Assembly: GCF_000374085.1 (NCBI RefSeq)
Contig: NZ_KB893581.1
Location: forward strand, 1-64,000
Length of the DNA stretch: 64,000 nt
Reading direction: 5' to 3'
DNA from: Spirosoma spitsbergense DSM 19989
Lineage (GTDB): Bacteria; Bacteroidota; Bacteroidia; Cytophagales; Spirosomataceae
Below are positions 17,030 to 26,871 of the stretch, piece by piece. How positions within the stretch are numbered: position 1 is the first letter of the stretch; each line of letters opens with the position of its first letter. The notes beneath the pieces are model-generated. The model did not search any database, was not told where the DNA came from, and worked only from the letters and a program-made list of their open reading frames with translations. Position numbers and translations under genes: made by a program.

Positions 17030-19174
17030 ATGCGCCCTGACTTCACCAACATACAGAATCAACAAACATCCGACCAGGGGTTACCTGCGGCCGGCAAGTC
17101 GTTTACTACGTCGGAAGGTATTAAACTCAAACCTCGTTTTACAATCGCCGAGGTGGCAGGGGCCGAACACCTGGATTATGCGGCCGGCATTCCGCCTTAC
17201 CTGCGCGGGCCGTATGCCAGTATGTACACGCAACGGCCCTGGACCATCCGGCAATACGCGGGTTTCTCAACGGCGGAGGAATCCAACGCGTTTTACCGGC
17301 GTAACCTGGCCGCCGGCCAGAAAGGGCTGTCTGTCGCGTTTGATTTGGCTACGCACCGAGGGTACGATTCCGACCATCCCCGCGTAGTGGGCGATGTGGG
17401 CAAGGCAGGCGTCGCCATCGACACGGTAGAGGATATGAAGATTCTATTCGACCAGATTCCGCTGGACGAAATGTCTGTGAGCATGACCATGAACGGGGCC
17501 GTCCTGCCCATTATGGCCTTTTATATTGTAGCCGCCGAAGAACAGGGCGTATCCCCCGAAAAGCTGTCGGGCACGATTCAGAACGATATTTTGAAGGAGT
17601 TCATGGTGCGGAACACCTATATCTACCCGCCGGAGCCGAGTATGCGGATTGTAGGGGATATTTTCGCCTACACCAGCCAGCACATGCCGAAGTTCAACTC
17701 TATCAGCATCAGCGGCTATCACATGCACGAAGCGGGCGCACCGGCCCATCTGGAGTTGGCTTATACGCTGGCCGATGGGCTTGAGTACATCCGAACGGGT
17801 ATGCGGGCGGGCATGGGTATTGATGATTTTGCCCCGCGCTTATCGTTTTTCTGGGGTATCGGCATGAATCACTTCATGGAAATTGCCAAACTGCGGGCCG
17901 GGCGGTTACTATGGGCGAAAATCGTGCAGCAGTTTGCCCCGAAAAATACTAAGTCGCTGATGCTGCGGACCCATTGTCAAACCTCCGGCTACAGCCTCAC
18001 GGAACAGGACCCATTCAACAACGTAGCCCGTACGACAATAGAAGCCTTAGCCGCCGTACTGGGCGGAACGCAGAGCCTGCACACCAACTCACTGGACGAA
18101 GCTATTGCCCTCCCCACCGATTTTTCGGCCCGGATTGCCCGGAATACGCAACTGTATCTGCAACACGAAACGGACATAACCCTCGCCGTCGACCCCTGGG
18201 GAGGCTCCTACTACGTCGAGTTTTTAACGGAAGAACTGGCTGAAAAAGCCTGGCTACTCATTGAGGAAGTAGAGCAGTTGGGCGGCATGACCAAAGCCAT
18301 TGAAACAGGATTGCCCAAACTACGTATCGAAGAAGCAGCAGCACGCAAACAGGCCCGAATCGACGCAGGGAAAGATGTCATTGTCGGCGTGAACCGGTAC
18401 AAGCCTGATGCTGAGACAGACATAGAACTACTCGATATCGATAATCAGGCCGTTCGGGAAAGTCAGCTCGCCCGCTTGAAACAGGTACGGGAAAAACGCG
18501 ACGAGAAAAAAGTAAAACAGGCATTGAAAGCCATTACGGAAGCGGCCATCAACCCCACCGAAACATCGGACCGCCCTGCTACTAACCTCCTTGCCCTGGC
18601 CATAGAAGCGGCCCGCCACCGCGCCACACTGGGCGAAATTTCTGACGCTATGGAGAACGCATTCGGTCGGCACAAAGCCACCATTCGGGCCGTATCCGGT
18701 ATCTATTCGGCCGAAGTATCGGACGATGAAAACTTCCGCCTGGCCCGCGAAATGAGCGATCGCTTTGCCGAACTCGATGGACGAAGGCCGCGTATTCTAG
18801 TTGCCAAGATGGGCCAGGATGGCCACGACCGGGGTGCCAAAGTGATTGCCACAAGCTTTGCAGATTTAGGCTTCGATGTCGATATGGGACCACTGTTTCA
18901 AACCCCGGCCGAAGTAGCCCGGCAAGCAGCCGAAAACGATGTACATATCGTAGGCGTATCGAGTCTGGCAGCTGGCCACAAAACCCTGGTACCGCAACTG
19001 ATTGAGGAGCTAACCAACATAGGGCGTAGCGATATTCTGGTTATTGCCGGGGGCGTCATTCCCGCGCAGGACTATCAGTTCCTGTACGATGCCGGGGTGA
19101 AAGGCATTTTTGGTCCCGGAACCGTGATCTCGATAGCCGCGCAGAAAATTTTACAGACATTACTGGCTGCCTAG
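17030..19174 (+). CDS. mutB: Methylmalonyl-CoA mutase large (catalytic) subunit
   Basis: 714 residues, full length. The substrate TIM barrel carries [20 protein letters not shown] and [16 protein letters not shown]. The C-terminal cobalamin domain has the DxHxxG motif as [13 protein letters not shown] near residue 595, with the lower-axial His in it. It catalyses adenosylcobalamin-dependent rearrangement of (R)-methylmalonyl-CoA and succinyl-CoA in propionate metabolism. It follows mutA by 72 bp and is surely co-transcribed. Its stop lies 2 bp from that of the convergent secreted protein. No MeaB-like GTPase or epimerase is encoded nearby. Confidence 0.96.
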   Translation: MRPDFTNIQNQQTSDQGLPAAGKSFTTSEGIKLKPRFTIAEVAGAEHLDYAAGIPPYLRGPYASMYTQRPWTIRQYAGFSTAEESNAFYRRNLAAGQKGLSVAFDLATHRGYDSDHPRVVGDVGKAGVAIDTVEDMKILFDQIPLDEMSVSMTMNGAVLPIMAFYIVAAEEQGVSPEKLSGTIQNDILKEFMVRNTYIYPPEPSMRIVGDIFAYTSQHMPKFNSISISGYHMHEAGAPAHLELAYTLADGLEYIRTGMRAGMGIDDFAPRLSFFWGIGMNHFMEIAKLRAGRLLWAKIVQQFAPKNTKSLMLRTHCQTSGYSLTEQDPFNNVARTTIEALAAVLGGTQSLHTNSLDEAIALPTDFSARIARNTQLYLQHETDITLAVDPWGGSYYVEFLTEELAEKAWLLIEEVEQLGGMTKAIETGLPKLRIEEAAARKQARIDAGKDVIVGVNRYKPDAETDIELLDIDNQAVRESQLARLKQVREKRDEKKVKQALKAITEAAINPTETSDRPATNLLALAIEAARHRATLGEISDAMENAFGRHKATIRAVSGIYSAEVSDDENFRLAREMSDRFAELDGRRPRILVAKMGQDGHDRGAKVIATSFADLGFDVDMGPLFQTPAEVARQAAENDVHIVGVSSLAAGHKTLVPQLIEELTNIGRSDILVIAGGVIPAQDYQFLYDAGVKGIFGPGTVISIAAQKILQTLLAA

Positions 19175-19176
19175 TT

Positions 19177-20946
19177 CTACTTGACGCAGTCCTGGCATAG
19201 CAACAGGCTAACATTTTTGACCTTTGGCGGGAGTGACATAGTGGCCCGACCCAGATAAATCTCGTCACCCGTCAGGTTAATTTCCGTCGTAAACTGGTAG
19301 TTATTGTCGATGTACCGAACCATCAACGACGTCTTTTTATCGGCGGCCACATAGGGAGCCGTTGCCGCAATCAGAATCTGGTTGCCGTTTACCATGGCCC
19401 GGGCAAAAGGCAGGTTTTTCCGTTTCAGATCACCAGCGTTGTATTTATGCCAGGTAAGCCCTTTATCGAATGAGCATTCAGTTTCCTGATTCAGGTACCG
19501 CTCCCGACCGTTGAACATATCTTTATGGTGGTTGAACAAGCGCCAGGTCCCATGGATATAGTGTTCATAGCAGGCATAATTCCGGTCACTGCCCAGTCCT
19601 TTGTTTGGATCACCGGGAGGAAGTGAATTGCGATTAGGCGTCAAATTAACCTCATCATCCCAGAATAATACGCCGTCCGCTCCTGTGAGCCAGTAGAAAA
19701 TAGCATGTCCTTCGGCCATAACCGGCGGAACGGGATAATCGGCATTTGGACTGTTAGGGTAATCCGGGCTTTGGGTATTGAACATCCACTGCCACGCAAT
19801 ACGTTTCTTGGGCGAGAGTGCGCTGTTTATCTCCTGCTCGCCCAGTACGCTGGCCAGCCAGTGCGTATCCATCTCCCCATTGTGCGGATAACTATAATCG
19901 AATGCCATCGAGGTGTAATAAACGCCGGGCATCTGAAAATCGACATAATCGGAAAAGGATTTTCCCACAATAGCGTCGGGCATACCCCGCTGCCTGGATG
20001 ATAGTACTCCCAAATCGGGTACAGCATCTGTATGCTGGGCCGGCATACTCCAACCCCAGTCAACGCCTGCGTCATAATCAGCATAGCGGGTAAAACCGAA
20101 GTTGTTGTGCGGAACGGGTCCAATTGATCCAATTTGAGTTGCGGGACTACAAGCCTTGCGTAAGGTGTACATCATGTAGGCATACAGGTTCACGTTCTGC
20201 TGTCTGTTCTCGAAATAGGTATAGTCGTTTTCTATATCCATGAATATGTGGCCAAACGTATTCAGCGGTGCGCCTTGACAATCCCCAAAAGCGGCACATT
20301 CGTAAGCCATATGATCCATGGCTGCCCCCACGCTGTTCAGAATGTATGGGTCGCCGGGCGGGCGCCTGAAATACGTATAGGGTGCGTACGAATCCCGCCG
20401 TGCCCACAGTAAGTTGAAGGGATTGTCGGGTGGGTAATAAAGGTAGTTCTGATAAACAATCAACGCCCGCTGACTCTGCTTGAGCGGACTCGTCCAGCCC
20501 GGTGGTTTGGCACTTTCGGGTCCCGATATTTTCTCATCAATCGTCATCCGGCTAGCTTCTATAGCAGTGAAACCACGCCGGAATAACTTCTCCCGGTCCT
20601 GATTAGCATGCAGGTTTCGGCCCGCTCCGCAAAAAGTCATCGTTTTGCTGGCAGGCAAAGAAAAATCACCCACTACATCTGCATTCCAGTATCCCTTCTG
20701 TTCTGGAGGAGTGGGGGTGAAGTTGGCTCGGGGGGTGGGGGTCAGCGAACTTAGGTATGGAGTCTGGCTTTTTGCCTGGAAAGTTATCGTTTGTAGCAGG
20801 GTAACCAGACTAACGACAGCAACGTAAAACGGATTACCTATCGACGAAAATGAGCGATGGACCGGTTTACTCAATTTATTAATACCCGTTTGTTTACTAG
20901 TAGATAGTTTATCTGGAAAATTCGGTAGTGAGTAGTCAAATACCAT
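19177..20946 (-). CDS. Secreted protein of unknown function, possible TIM-barrel glycosidase
   Basis: 589 residues. A long N-terminal tail precedes a hydrophobic segment near 41-58 (FYVAVVSLVTLLQTITF), so it is exported or anchored. The body is rich in Trp, Tyr and Asp: FMDIENDYTY, WGWSMPAQHTDA, IAWQWMF and GADGVLFWDDE. Acidic residues at ends of predicted strands (DIEND, FWDDE) recall glycoside-hydrolase barrels, but I recognise no family, so this is inference. I see no type IX secretion C-terminal domain; the chain ends in LLCQDCVK. The gene stands alone with its own upstream inverted repeat. Confidence 0.7.
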   Translation of the reverse strand: MVFDYSLPNFPDKLSTSKQTGINKLSKPVHRSFSSIGNPFYVAVVSLVTLLQTITFQAKSQTPYLSSLTPTPRANFTPTPPEQKGYWNADVVGDFSLPASKTMTFCGAGRNLHANQDREKLFRRGFTAIEASRMTIDEKISGPESAKPPGWTSPLKQSQRALIVYQNYLYYPPDNPFNLLWARRDSYAPYTYFRRPPGDPYILNSVGAAMDHMAYECAAFGDCQGAPLNTFGHIFMDIENDYTYFENRQQNVNLYAYMMYTLRKACSPATQIGSIGPVPHNNFGFTRYADYDAGVDWGWSMPAQHTDAVPDLGVLSSRQRGMPDAIVGKSFSDYVDFQMPGVYYTSMAFDYSYPHNGEMDTHWLASVLGEQEINSALSPKKRIAWQWMFNTQSPDYPNSPNADYPVPPVMAEGHAIFYWLTGADGVLFWDDEVNLTPNRNSLPPGDPNKGLGSDRNYACYEHYIHGTWRLFNHHKDMFNGRERYLNQETECSFDKGLTWHKYNAGDLKRKNLPFARAMVNGNQILIAATAPYVAADKKTSLMVRYIDNNYQFTTEINLTGDEIYLGRATMSLPPKVKNVSLLLCQDCVK

Positions 20947-20972
20947 ACTATATGTAAATAAAGAGCAGATAA

Positions 20973-21039
20973 TAAGTAATAAAAACAGAACAATGGAAAC
21001 ATGTCAATAAGTATGCCATTCTGTTTTAAGCTTACTTAA
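20973..21039. repeat. Long imperfect inverted repeat upstream of the secreted-protein gene
   Basis: Left arm 20973-20996 (TAAGTAATAAAAACAG plus ATGG) and right arm 21015-21039 (CCATTCTGTTTTAAGC and CTTACTTAA) pair over about 20 bases with small bulges around an 18-base loop. It lies 27-93 bp upstream of the minus-strand start at 20946, in the leader or promoter. Confidence 0.5.
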
Positions 21040-21090
21040 TACAGGCGGCATGTTAATCTTGTTGATATATGGTAACTTGTACAAATAAAA

Positions 21091-21117
21091 AACCCGCCCC
21101 AGTTGGGGGCGGGTTTT
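21091..21117 (-). terminator. Rho-independent terminator of the TMTC-like gene
   Basis: CCCGCCCC (21093-21100) and GGGGCGGG (21106-21113) form a perfect 8-bp GC stem, extended by AA/TT, with a 5-base loop. A-run on one side and T-run on the other make it work in both directions. It sits 28 bp after the stop at 21145. Confidence 0.9.
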
Positions 21118-21144
21118 TCTTATAAGACCAGCCTGGTATCGTAT

Positions 21145-23322
21145 CTAATATTTATTGACAATCGAATCGGGCAATATTTTCACATCAATACCATACGCCT
21201 TGAGCAAACTGGCGCGGTTATTCTGGCCATCCACATAGGCCGGGTTCACCACCATAGACCGGTTGTAATAGTACGAAGCCAGTTCCAGTTTTTGCCGGTT
21301 ATTCTCTGCCTGTCCTTCTCCCTGATAAATAACGCCAAGGTTATTATAAGCTGGCGCATACGCATTGGCGGCCCGGATTGTTTGCTTATAGTAGTACTTG
21401 GCCGAATCGACGTTAGGGGTAATTTTCTGAAATACGTAAGCCATAGAGAAGTAGGCCTCTCCAAAGTTTGGATAAATCCGGGTCGATTCCTGTAAATGAT
21501 CGAGTGCCCAGCGGCCGTGCTTGTTGGCATGGGCAATATTGGTATCAATCACTACCTGCGCCTTCTTTACCTGCTCCAGCGATGGTTTTGGCTTGATCGC
21601 GTTTGTAGCGTTGGCTATTGAATCCGCTTTGGCGCGGTCTTTCAACCCTTTCTCGATCCACTCATTCGCTACGTGCCGTTGTACCTGGCAGCTATTGGGT
21701 GCGTAGGGCAGGGCCGAGTTAAAAAGGACAAAGTTGTTCTCCCAATCCTGGTTACGTTCTACGGTTTTGAACGAGTAAAAACCAGCGACCACCACCATCA
21801 GGCCCAGCAAAGGAGCATACCGGACTAACAACGGTTTTGTCGAACTTTCCGGCTCACGAACGAGCAATTTCTGCAATGCCCATACCAGCACAAAGCTAAA
21901 ACCCATCACGGCAGCGTACGTAAAACGTTCGGCAAAAATACCGCCCCGAATCCAGATGAAGCCAAGACCCGGTGCCATCGTTACGAAGAACCAGAAGATA
22001 CCGAAGCCCCAGAGTGTGCGCTTGACAAATCCTTTCCAGGCCAGCCAGATTAGTCCAATGAACGTAAAAAAGCCCGCCCAGGTCAATACATCTCCCTTGC
22101 CCCCCGACGGAATAACATTGTATGAATAATCATAAACAAGGGGGTGGGGTAAAATAAGTAGCCGCAGGTAGTACTCCAGAAATTTAAACATCGTCGACTT
22201 CTGGGTTTTTTCAATGGCATAGGGGTAGTTAGCCCAGTCAACTGGTGGCGTACCGCTCAGCGTACCAATCATTTTTTGTTTCTGGTAGAAAAACAGGGCC
22301 GTAACAATCAGGAAAGGCCATAAACTAATCAGTGATTGCCAGACATTCCGACGGGCAAACCAGTACTGCATAGCCGGAATCAACGCCAGACTAACGATGG
22401 AGGATTCCTTGGACAGGAAAGCAAAGTAGAGCGATGCACAGGCGAGGCCAAGCCAGCTACCCGACAGCGCCCCCATGATGAGTACGCCTATTACGCCACC
22501 AACCGTACTCCCCATCAGACTGCTACCGATTACCCATCCCCCCACCAGGGAAAATAGGCCCAGCATCCCACCGAGTGGCCAGTCGGAAGGCGGACCTTTA
22601 AACCAGTAGGTGGCGTCCGATTCCAGATGCTTCCAGTACGAAAGGAGCATCAGCGCAATAAACAGGAAACTCAGTATTTCGTCGCGCCCTTTAATGTTGG
22701 CAACAATTTCGGTATGAAGGGGATGTGCAATAAAGACCAGCCCGATCAGGAAGGCCAGAATGGCATTACCGGTGAGCCATTTTTGAAGTAGTACCCCAAT
22801 GACCAGCCCCGTCAGCCCATACAAACCAGCGTTTATCATGTGGCTGATATTCGGATTGTCCTTAAAGTACTCCTGCTCCATGGCAAACGTAATAAGCGAC
22901 AGGGGCCGGTAGTATCCCAGCGATATATTACTAAAGTGCCAGAACTCTGTCCGGAGCAGGTCGGGAATGCCCGCAATGCCTTTTTTTACGAACAGATTCT
23001 GCCCAACAGCGGCAATATCATCCAGCGCATATTGATGACCGAATGTGTTGATATATAGCGCGAAGCCCAGTAAGGCCAGCACCGCCGGTGGCCACCACTC
23101 AACCGGCCGTTTGTCGATGGGTAAGTCGGATTGGGCGGCAGGAAGCGTTGTTTTTTCGGCCGCCGGGCGAGTGACCGGGCGCTGCGCCGTGTCGGCTGTC
23201 CGACTGGCACCAGAACGGGCCTGGCTGCCACCAGACGTACTAGGAGCAGGCTTGGATGTTACTACCTTCGCCGGTGTCGTGCGCGGGTTCTCGTAGCCCT
23301 GAGATTGCTTTTTTTTAGCCAT
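21145..23322 (-). CDS. Membrane glycosyltransferase with C-terminal TPRs (TMTC-like)
   Basis: 725 residues. A cytoplasmic Pro/Thr/Ser/Lys-rich tail (1-70) is followed by about ten membrane segments starting near residue 78 (PPAVLALLGFALYINTF). The first lumenal loop has YALDD, the acidic pair of GT-C glycosyltransferases, and HPLHTEIVANIKGRDEIL matches the TMTC family. The last 130 residues hold TPR units (AYFSMAYVFQKITP, AYNNLGVIYQGEGQ, ASYYYNRSMVVNP). TMTC proteins are O-mannosyltransferases in animals; the bacterial role is not known. It stands alone with a strong terminator. Confidence 0.8.
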   Translation of the reverse strand: MAKKKQSQGYENPRTTPAKVVTSKPAPSTSGGSQARSGASRTADTAQRPVTRPAAEKTTLPAAQSDLPIDKRPVEWWPPAVLALLGFALYINTFGHQYALDDIAAVGQNLFVKKGIAGIPDLLRTEFWHFSNISLGYYRPLSLITFAMEQEYFKDNPNISHMINAGLYGLTGLVIGVLLQKWLTGNAILAFLIGLVFIAHPLHTEIVANIKGRDEILSFLFIALMLLSYWKHLESDATYWFKGPPSDWPLGGMLGLFSLVGGWVIGSSLMGSTVGGVIGVLIMGALSGSWLGLACASLYFAFLSKESSIVSLALIPAMQYWFARRNVWQSLISLWPFLIVTALFFYQKQKMIGTLSGTPPVDWANYPYAIEKTQKSTMFKFLEYYLRLLILPHPLVYDYSYNVIPSGGKGDVLTWAGFFTFIGLIWLAWKGFVKRTLWGFGIFWFFVTMAPGLGFIWIRGGIFAERFTYAAVMGFSFVLVWALQKLLVREPESSTKPLLVRYAPLLGLMVVVAGFYSFKTVERNQDWENNFVLFNSALPYAPNSCQVQRHVANEWIEKGLKDRAKADSIANATNAIKPKPSLEQVKKAQVVIDTNIAHANKHGRWALDHLQESTRIYPNFGEAYFSMAYVFQKITPNVDSAKYYYKQTIRAANAYAPAYNNLGVIYQGEGQAENNRQKLELASYYYNRSMVVNPAYVDGQNNRASLLKAYGIDVKILPDSIVNKY

Positions 23323-23452
23323 AACAGCAGGTTCTCAACTGGATTTAGATGTGCTGACTCTCGATTCCACAAGTACATGGACAATGCAGAGAATCACTAC
23401 ATTTATGGTTTGATTGTAAAGTTCAACAAGAATGTCAGTAAAATCAATTAAG

Positions 23453-24313
23453 ATGCGTTTTCAACTGAAAACAATTGTTCTAGCAACCGGACTCGGACTG
23501 CTTATCAATAGTTGCGTTACCGTTCGTCCAGCGGCAACAACAGTTCGTTATCCTGATTTGAATCGGGTCGACAACCTGGCCTTGGGCAACCCAAGCGGAG
23601 CCTCAACGAGCGACCCAAATAATTACCTCATCAGTCGATCTCAGTATGTACTTTCCTACAATCGAAGCCGGGGTATTGCCAACTGGGTTAGCTGGCGGCT
23701 CAGTCCGTCCTGGAAAGGCGATGCCAAACGAAGTGATAATTTCCGACCCGATCCCGAAATCCCTTCCGGCTGGTATGCGGCCCGTACTTCCGACTACACC
23801 AACACAGGCTTTGACCGGGGGCACCTTTGCCCCTCCGACGACCGGGATGCAACGCCGGAAGATAATGCTGCTACGTTTCTTCTAACCAACATCGTGCCAC
23901 AAGCTCCGCGCCATAACCGGGAAGTCTGGAAATCTGTGGAAGAGTACGAACGGCAACTGATGACCAACGGCAATGATGTCTATATTATTGCGGGGGCAAG
24001 TGGCTCAGGGGGTACCGGGCAAAACGGCTACGCTACTTCACTGGCCAACGGTAAATTAACCGTTCCAGCTACGCTCTGGAAAATAATGATTCTCGTGCCA
24101 GCCGGTAGTGACAATACCTTTCAGATCAATGAGAACACGCGGGTTATTGCCATCAATATACCCAACGACCAGTTAGCCGCGGATAAACCCTGGCGGGCGT
24201 ATCTAACCAGTGTCGATGCATTAGAAAATCTAACCGGCTATGACTTTATGTCTAATTTATCCGTAGACGTACAACGCATTATTGAGATGCGTATTGACGG
24301 AGGGAATAGCTGA
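23453..24313 (+). CDS. Secreted DNA/RNA non-specific endonuclease, lipoprotein
   Basis: 286 residues from the ATG at 23453, which puts a lipoprotein signal ([12 protein letters not shown], Cys near 24) at the N-terminus; an upstream ATG at 23432 is less likely. The NUC/NucA catalytic signature is [13 protein letters not shown] with DRGH near 121-124, followed by [13 protein letters not shown] with the metal-binding Asn further on ([11 protein letters not shown]). His is the general base and Asn binds Mg. It degrades DNA and RNA without sequence preference, likely in the periplasm or on the surface. The stop lies 8 bp from the convergent desaturase gene. Confidence 0.9.
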   Translation: MRFQLKTIVLATGLGLLINSCVTVRPAATTVRYPDLNRVDNLALGNPSGASTSDPNNYLISRSQYVLSYNRSRGIANWVSWRLSPSWKGDAKRSDNFRPDPEIPSGWYAARTSDYTNTGFDRGHLCPSDDRDATPEDNAATFLLTNIVPQAPRHNREVWKSVEEYERQLMTNGNDVYIIAGASGSGGTGQNGYATSLANGKLTVPATLWKIMILVPAGSDNTFQINENTRVIAINIPNDQLAADKPWRAYLTSVDALENLTGYDFMSNLSVDVQRIIEMRIDGGNS

Positions 24314-24322
24314 TCCGTAGCG

Positions 24323-25408
24323 TTACGCAGCCATAGCACGGCGTTCCGGCATCGGCACTACTTCGCTGGGTGCAGTAATACGTCTTGTCCGATATCGCAG
24401 AAGTTCTATTGCATCGGCATCGTTGGCGAATGCGCCGTTTACATTGACCATGTGTCGGGCCAGTACATCGTATTTTCCGCGCATCAGCAGGAAGAAAATT
24501 TGCAGAAAGTCCAGACCGTCGAAGATAACCGCCCGATTCTGAGCGTATTTATCGATAGTTTTAAGAAAAAAAGTGGGATGTTCGGTCCAGTGCATCGCTG
24601 GCCGCACGTGGTGACTGATGTGATAGCCATCATTCCAGCACTTTTTGTTGTACTTTACATTAATACAGGTAATGCTGTTTTTGTAGGCATTGCCCGGATC
24701 ATTGGCATCCACAAAGGCGTGCTGCGTCCAGTTGCCCAGCATGGCAATAAGGCGGTAGATAACGAGTGGTAACAGAAAAACCATTACCGTGGCAGGCCAG
24801 CTTATAAACCATAACCCGACGCAAACAACCCCGAATACGATTTCTCCGGCCAGCGCACGAGTCGCCAGTTTAGGGCGATTTTTCAGCCGCAGATAATCCA
24901 GCAGATTCCGAACACCCAAGACGAAAAAGCGTCCGAAATACGCCAGGAAACTCCGAAAGCTATCACGCTGGAACGCCATAGTACTGCTATCGTCATCTTC
25001 GAGATTGTTTTCGGGGTGGTGCATCCCAATATGGTGGCTGTAGTAGGTTTCGGGCGTGTGGCCAAAAAATGGGGCTACTATCCAGGGTATGTACTTATTC
25101 ATCCAATCATATTCCGACTTAAAAAACTGCCGGTGACTGGTACAATGAAGCATGAGCCCAAAAGGGCCTTTGAATCGGAAGTTCGTAATAAAGAGATGGA
25201 CAGCCGCCACCGCCCACCAAATCCAGCCCGCAACGAAGGGCATAAACAGTAGGACGCTGAGTGGTATAACGGTCAGACTGATTTGGATGGTAAGGTAAAT
25301 AAAGGGCAGATCACGCTCGTCTTTGATATACTGGAGAAAAAACTTGTCAAGGCGGCTATAATCGCGCCCCGTAAACGTGGGATCCTGGATTGTGCTCAGT
25401 ACCTTCAT
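24323..25408 (-). CDS. Fatty acid desaturase
   Basis: 361 residues. The three histidine boxes are HCTSH at 88-92, HHIGMHH at 125-131, and HISHH near 268 followed by MHWTEHP. Four membrane segments bracket them (about 38-60, 62-78, and two in the middle). This is the membrane-bound di-iron desaturase/hydroxylase fold; it introduces a double bond into an acyl chain, but regiospecificity or a hydroxylase or carotenoid substrate cannot be excluded. It is transcribed alone, and a 19-bp imperfect inverted repeat lies 34-82 bp upstream of the start. Confidence 0.87.
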   Translation of the reverse strand: MKVLSTIQDPTFTGRDYSRLDKFFLQYIKDERDLPFIYLTIQISLTVIPLSVLLFMPFVAGWIWWAVAAVHLFITNFRFKGPFGLMLHCTSHRQFFKSEYDWMNKYIPWIVAPFFGHTPETYYSHHIGMHHPENNLEDDDSSTMAFQRDSFRSFLAYFGRFFVLGVRNLLDYLRLKNRPKLATRALAGEIVFGVVCVGLWFISWPATVMVFLLPLVIYRLIAMLGNWTQHAFVDANDPGNAYKNSITCINVKYNKKCWNDGYHISHHVRPAMHWTEHPTFFLKTIDKYAQNRAVIFDGLDFLQIFFLLMRGKYDVLARHMVNVNGAFANDADAIELLRYRTRRITAPSEVVPMPERRAMAA

Positions 25409-25441
25409 GTAGGTGTACGGTGGTTGAGAAAAAAAGAAAAA

Positions 25442-25490
25442 GGCTCAAACAGTTTCGATTTTACTATTGACAATCGAAACTGTCTGAACC
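25442..25490. repeat. Inverted repeat upstream of the desaturase
   Basis: GGCTCAAACAGTTTCGATT (25442-25460) and AATCGAAACTGTCTGAACC (25472-25490) match as inverted arms with 2 mismatches in 19, around an 11-base spacer. It lies in the leader or promoter of the minus-strand desaturase. No T-run follows, so an operator or leader hairpin is more likely than a terminator. Confidence 0.7.
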
Positions 25491-25677
25491 TTCGTGTAAT
25501 ACTAACGAAAAAAAATGAATTGGATTGACCAACTACCCTATATAGCTAAATATATTTTTCTAAAGGCGGTGACTGTTTAACTTTCCTTCTCTGTTTGCAA
25601 CCTTTACTTCCACACGGGTAGCCAGTTGCAATTATGAGCACTAGATAAAGCCGATTGGGGCGGTTATTCGCACGAAA

Positions 25678-26037
25678 CTAAGAGATGCTTTCCGGGAACA
25701 GCCGTTGCCAGAAAATGGCTAGCCCAACACCCAGTGCCGCTCCAACACAGTCGGCTACTACATCTTTCCAGTCGGCACTGCGGTTAATGGGTAACGCATA
25801 CTGTAACACTTCAATCAGTAGCCCAAAAAGCAATCCGGCTACCAGCGCATAACCCGCCCGTAAACCCGTCAGCATCCACAGTAGGGTGAACGGAGCGAAT
25901 ATGAGAACATGCAGGGATTTGTCGTTCCAGGTATTTAATTCACTCGGTATCTGGTCGTGAGGAGTCAGGCAGCCAATCAGCATAATGATCGTCCAGGCAA
26001 TAGCCAGCAAGCGCCATACGGTATGGGAAATTCTCAT
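25678..26037 (-). CDS. VanZ family membrane protein
   Basis: 119 residues with four membrane segments. TPHDQIP, NDKSLHVLIF and the charged block SADWKDVVADCVGAALG are the usual VanZ-like core. The name comes from a teicoplanin-resistance gene; no resistance role is implied here. Its ATG overlaps the stop of gldF by 4 bp, so the two are translationally coupled. Confidence 0.85.
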   Translation of the reverse strand: MRISHTVWRLLAIAWTIIMLIGCLTPHDQIPSELNTWNDKSLHVLIFAPFTLLWMLTGLRAGYALVAGLLFGLLIEVLQYALPINRSADWKDVVADCVGAALGVGLAIFWQRLFPESIS

Positions 26038-26759
26038 AAAGTTGCTTTCAACCGGTTGGTGGTTAAAATCAGAAACAAAACGGCTAAACTAAGTAAATAA
26101 ATAACATTCCGACTGTCGATTACGCCCCGGCCCAATGCCCGGTATTGTTCATCCAATGCCAGCAACGACAGGTAATAGTCTATTCCGCCCAGCGCGGCTA
26201 GACCCGCCAGTGCGCTGAGTCCATTATACAATAGGAAACAGCAAAATACCCCCAGTACGAAGGCCACTACCTGATTGTCGTTAAACGAAGAGGCCCACAG
26301 GCCAACGGCCACAAATACACCCGCCAGCAGGAATAAGCCGATATAAGCGCCAAACACACCCGCCGAGTCGATGTTGCCAACGGGAGCGCCAAGCTGATAC
26401 AACGTAACGTAATACAGGAGCGTTGGCAGTAGCGTAATGATAACCAGCAACCAGCTTGCCAAAAACTTCCCCCCTACTATGCCCCACCGACTAACGGGCT
26501 TGCTCAACAGCCACTCCAGCGTTCCCGAGCGAACTTCATCGGCAATAGAGCGCATCGTGATGGCTGGTACCAGAAACAGGAGTAAATAAGGAGTTAGGTT
26601 AAAGAAAGTCCCCATATCGGCGTACCCATTTTCGAGCAGGCTGGTATCCGGGAATATCCACAACATCAGCCCCATGGCCGTAAGAAACACCCCCATAATA
26701 ATGTAGGCAATGGGAGACGAGAAGAACTGATTGATTTCTTTGCGAAAAATGGCCAGCAT
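26034..26759 (-). CDS. gldF: Gliding-motility ABC transporter permease GldF
   Basis: 241 residues with six membrane segments. The N-terminus FRKEINQFFSSPIAYIIMGV is nearly the GldF consensus, and MRSIADEVRSGTLEWLLSKP matches the ABC2-type permease block. GldF works with GldA (ATPase) and GldG; gldG is often next to gldF but here the next gene is vanZ, so a GldG partner must be elsewhere or missing. Whether this strain glides cannot be told. It is the first gene of a two-gene unit with vanZ. Confidence 0.88.
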   Translation of the reverse strand: MLAIFRKEINQFFSSPIAYIIMGVFLTAMGLMLWIFPDTSLLENGYADMGTFFNLTPYLLLFLVPAITMRSIADEVRSGTLEWLLSKPVSRWGIVGGKFLASWLLVIITLLPTLLYYVTLYQLGAPVGNIDSAGVFGAYIGLFLLAGVFVAVGLWASSFNDNQVVAFVLGVFCCFLLYNGLSALAGLAALGGIDYYLSLLALDEQYRALGRGVIDSRNVIYLLSLAVLFLILTTNRLKATL

Positions 26760-26871
26760 GGAGGCAGTTTATAGTAATCGGGGTGGTTTTTTTAGTTTTG
26801 GGTTTAGGCTTCCTAGTCCCCCTGTATGGTAAGAACCAAAAACCCTGGACCAAAAACTATAAACCAGGTGC

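Noticed and set aside
26760-26871. A/T-rich spacer before gldF with short matching arms (GTTTATAGT / ACTATAAAC)
   Set aside because: The nine-base arms are about 90 bp apart and nothing else pairs between them; not supported as a hairpin or operator.
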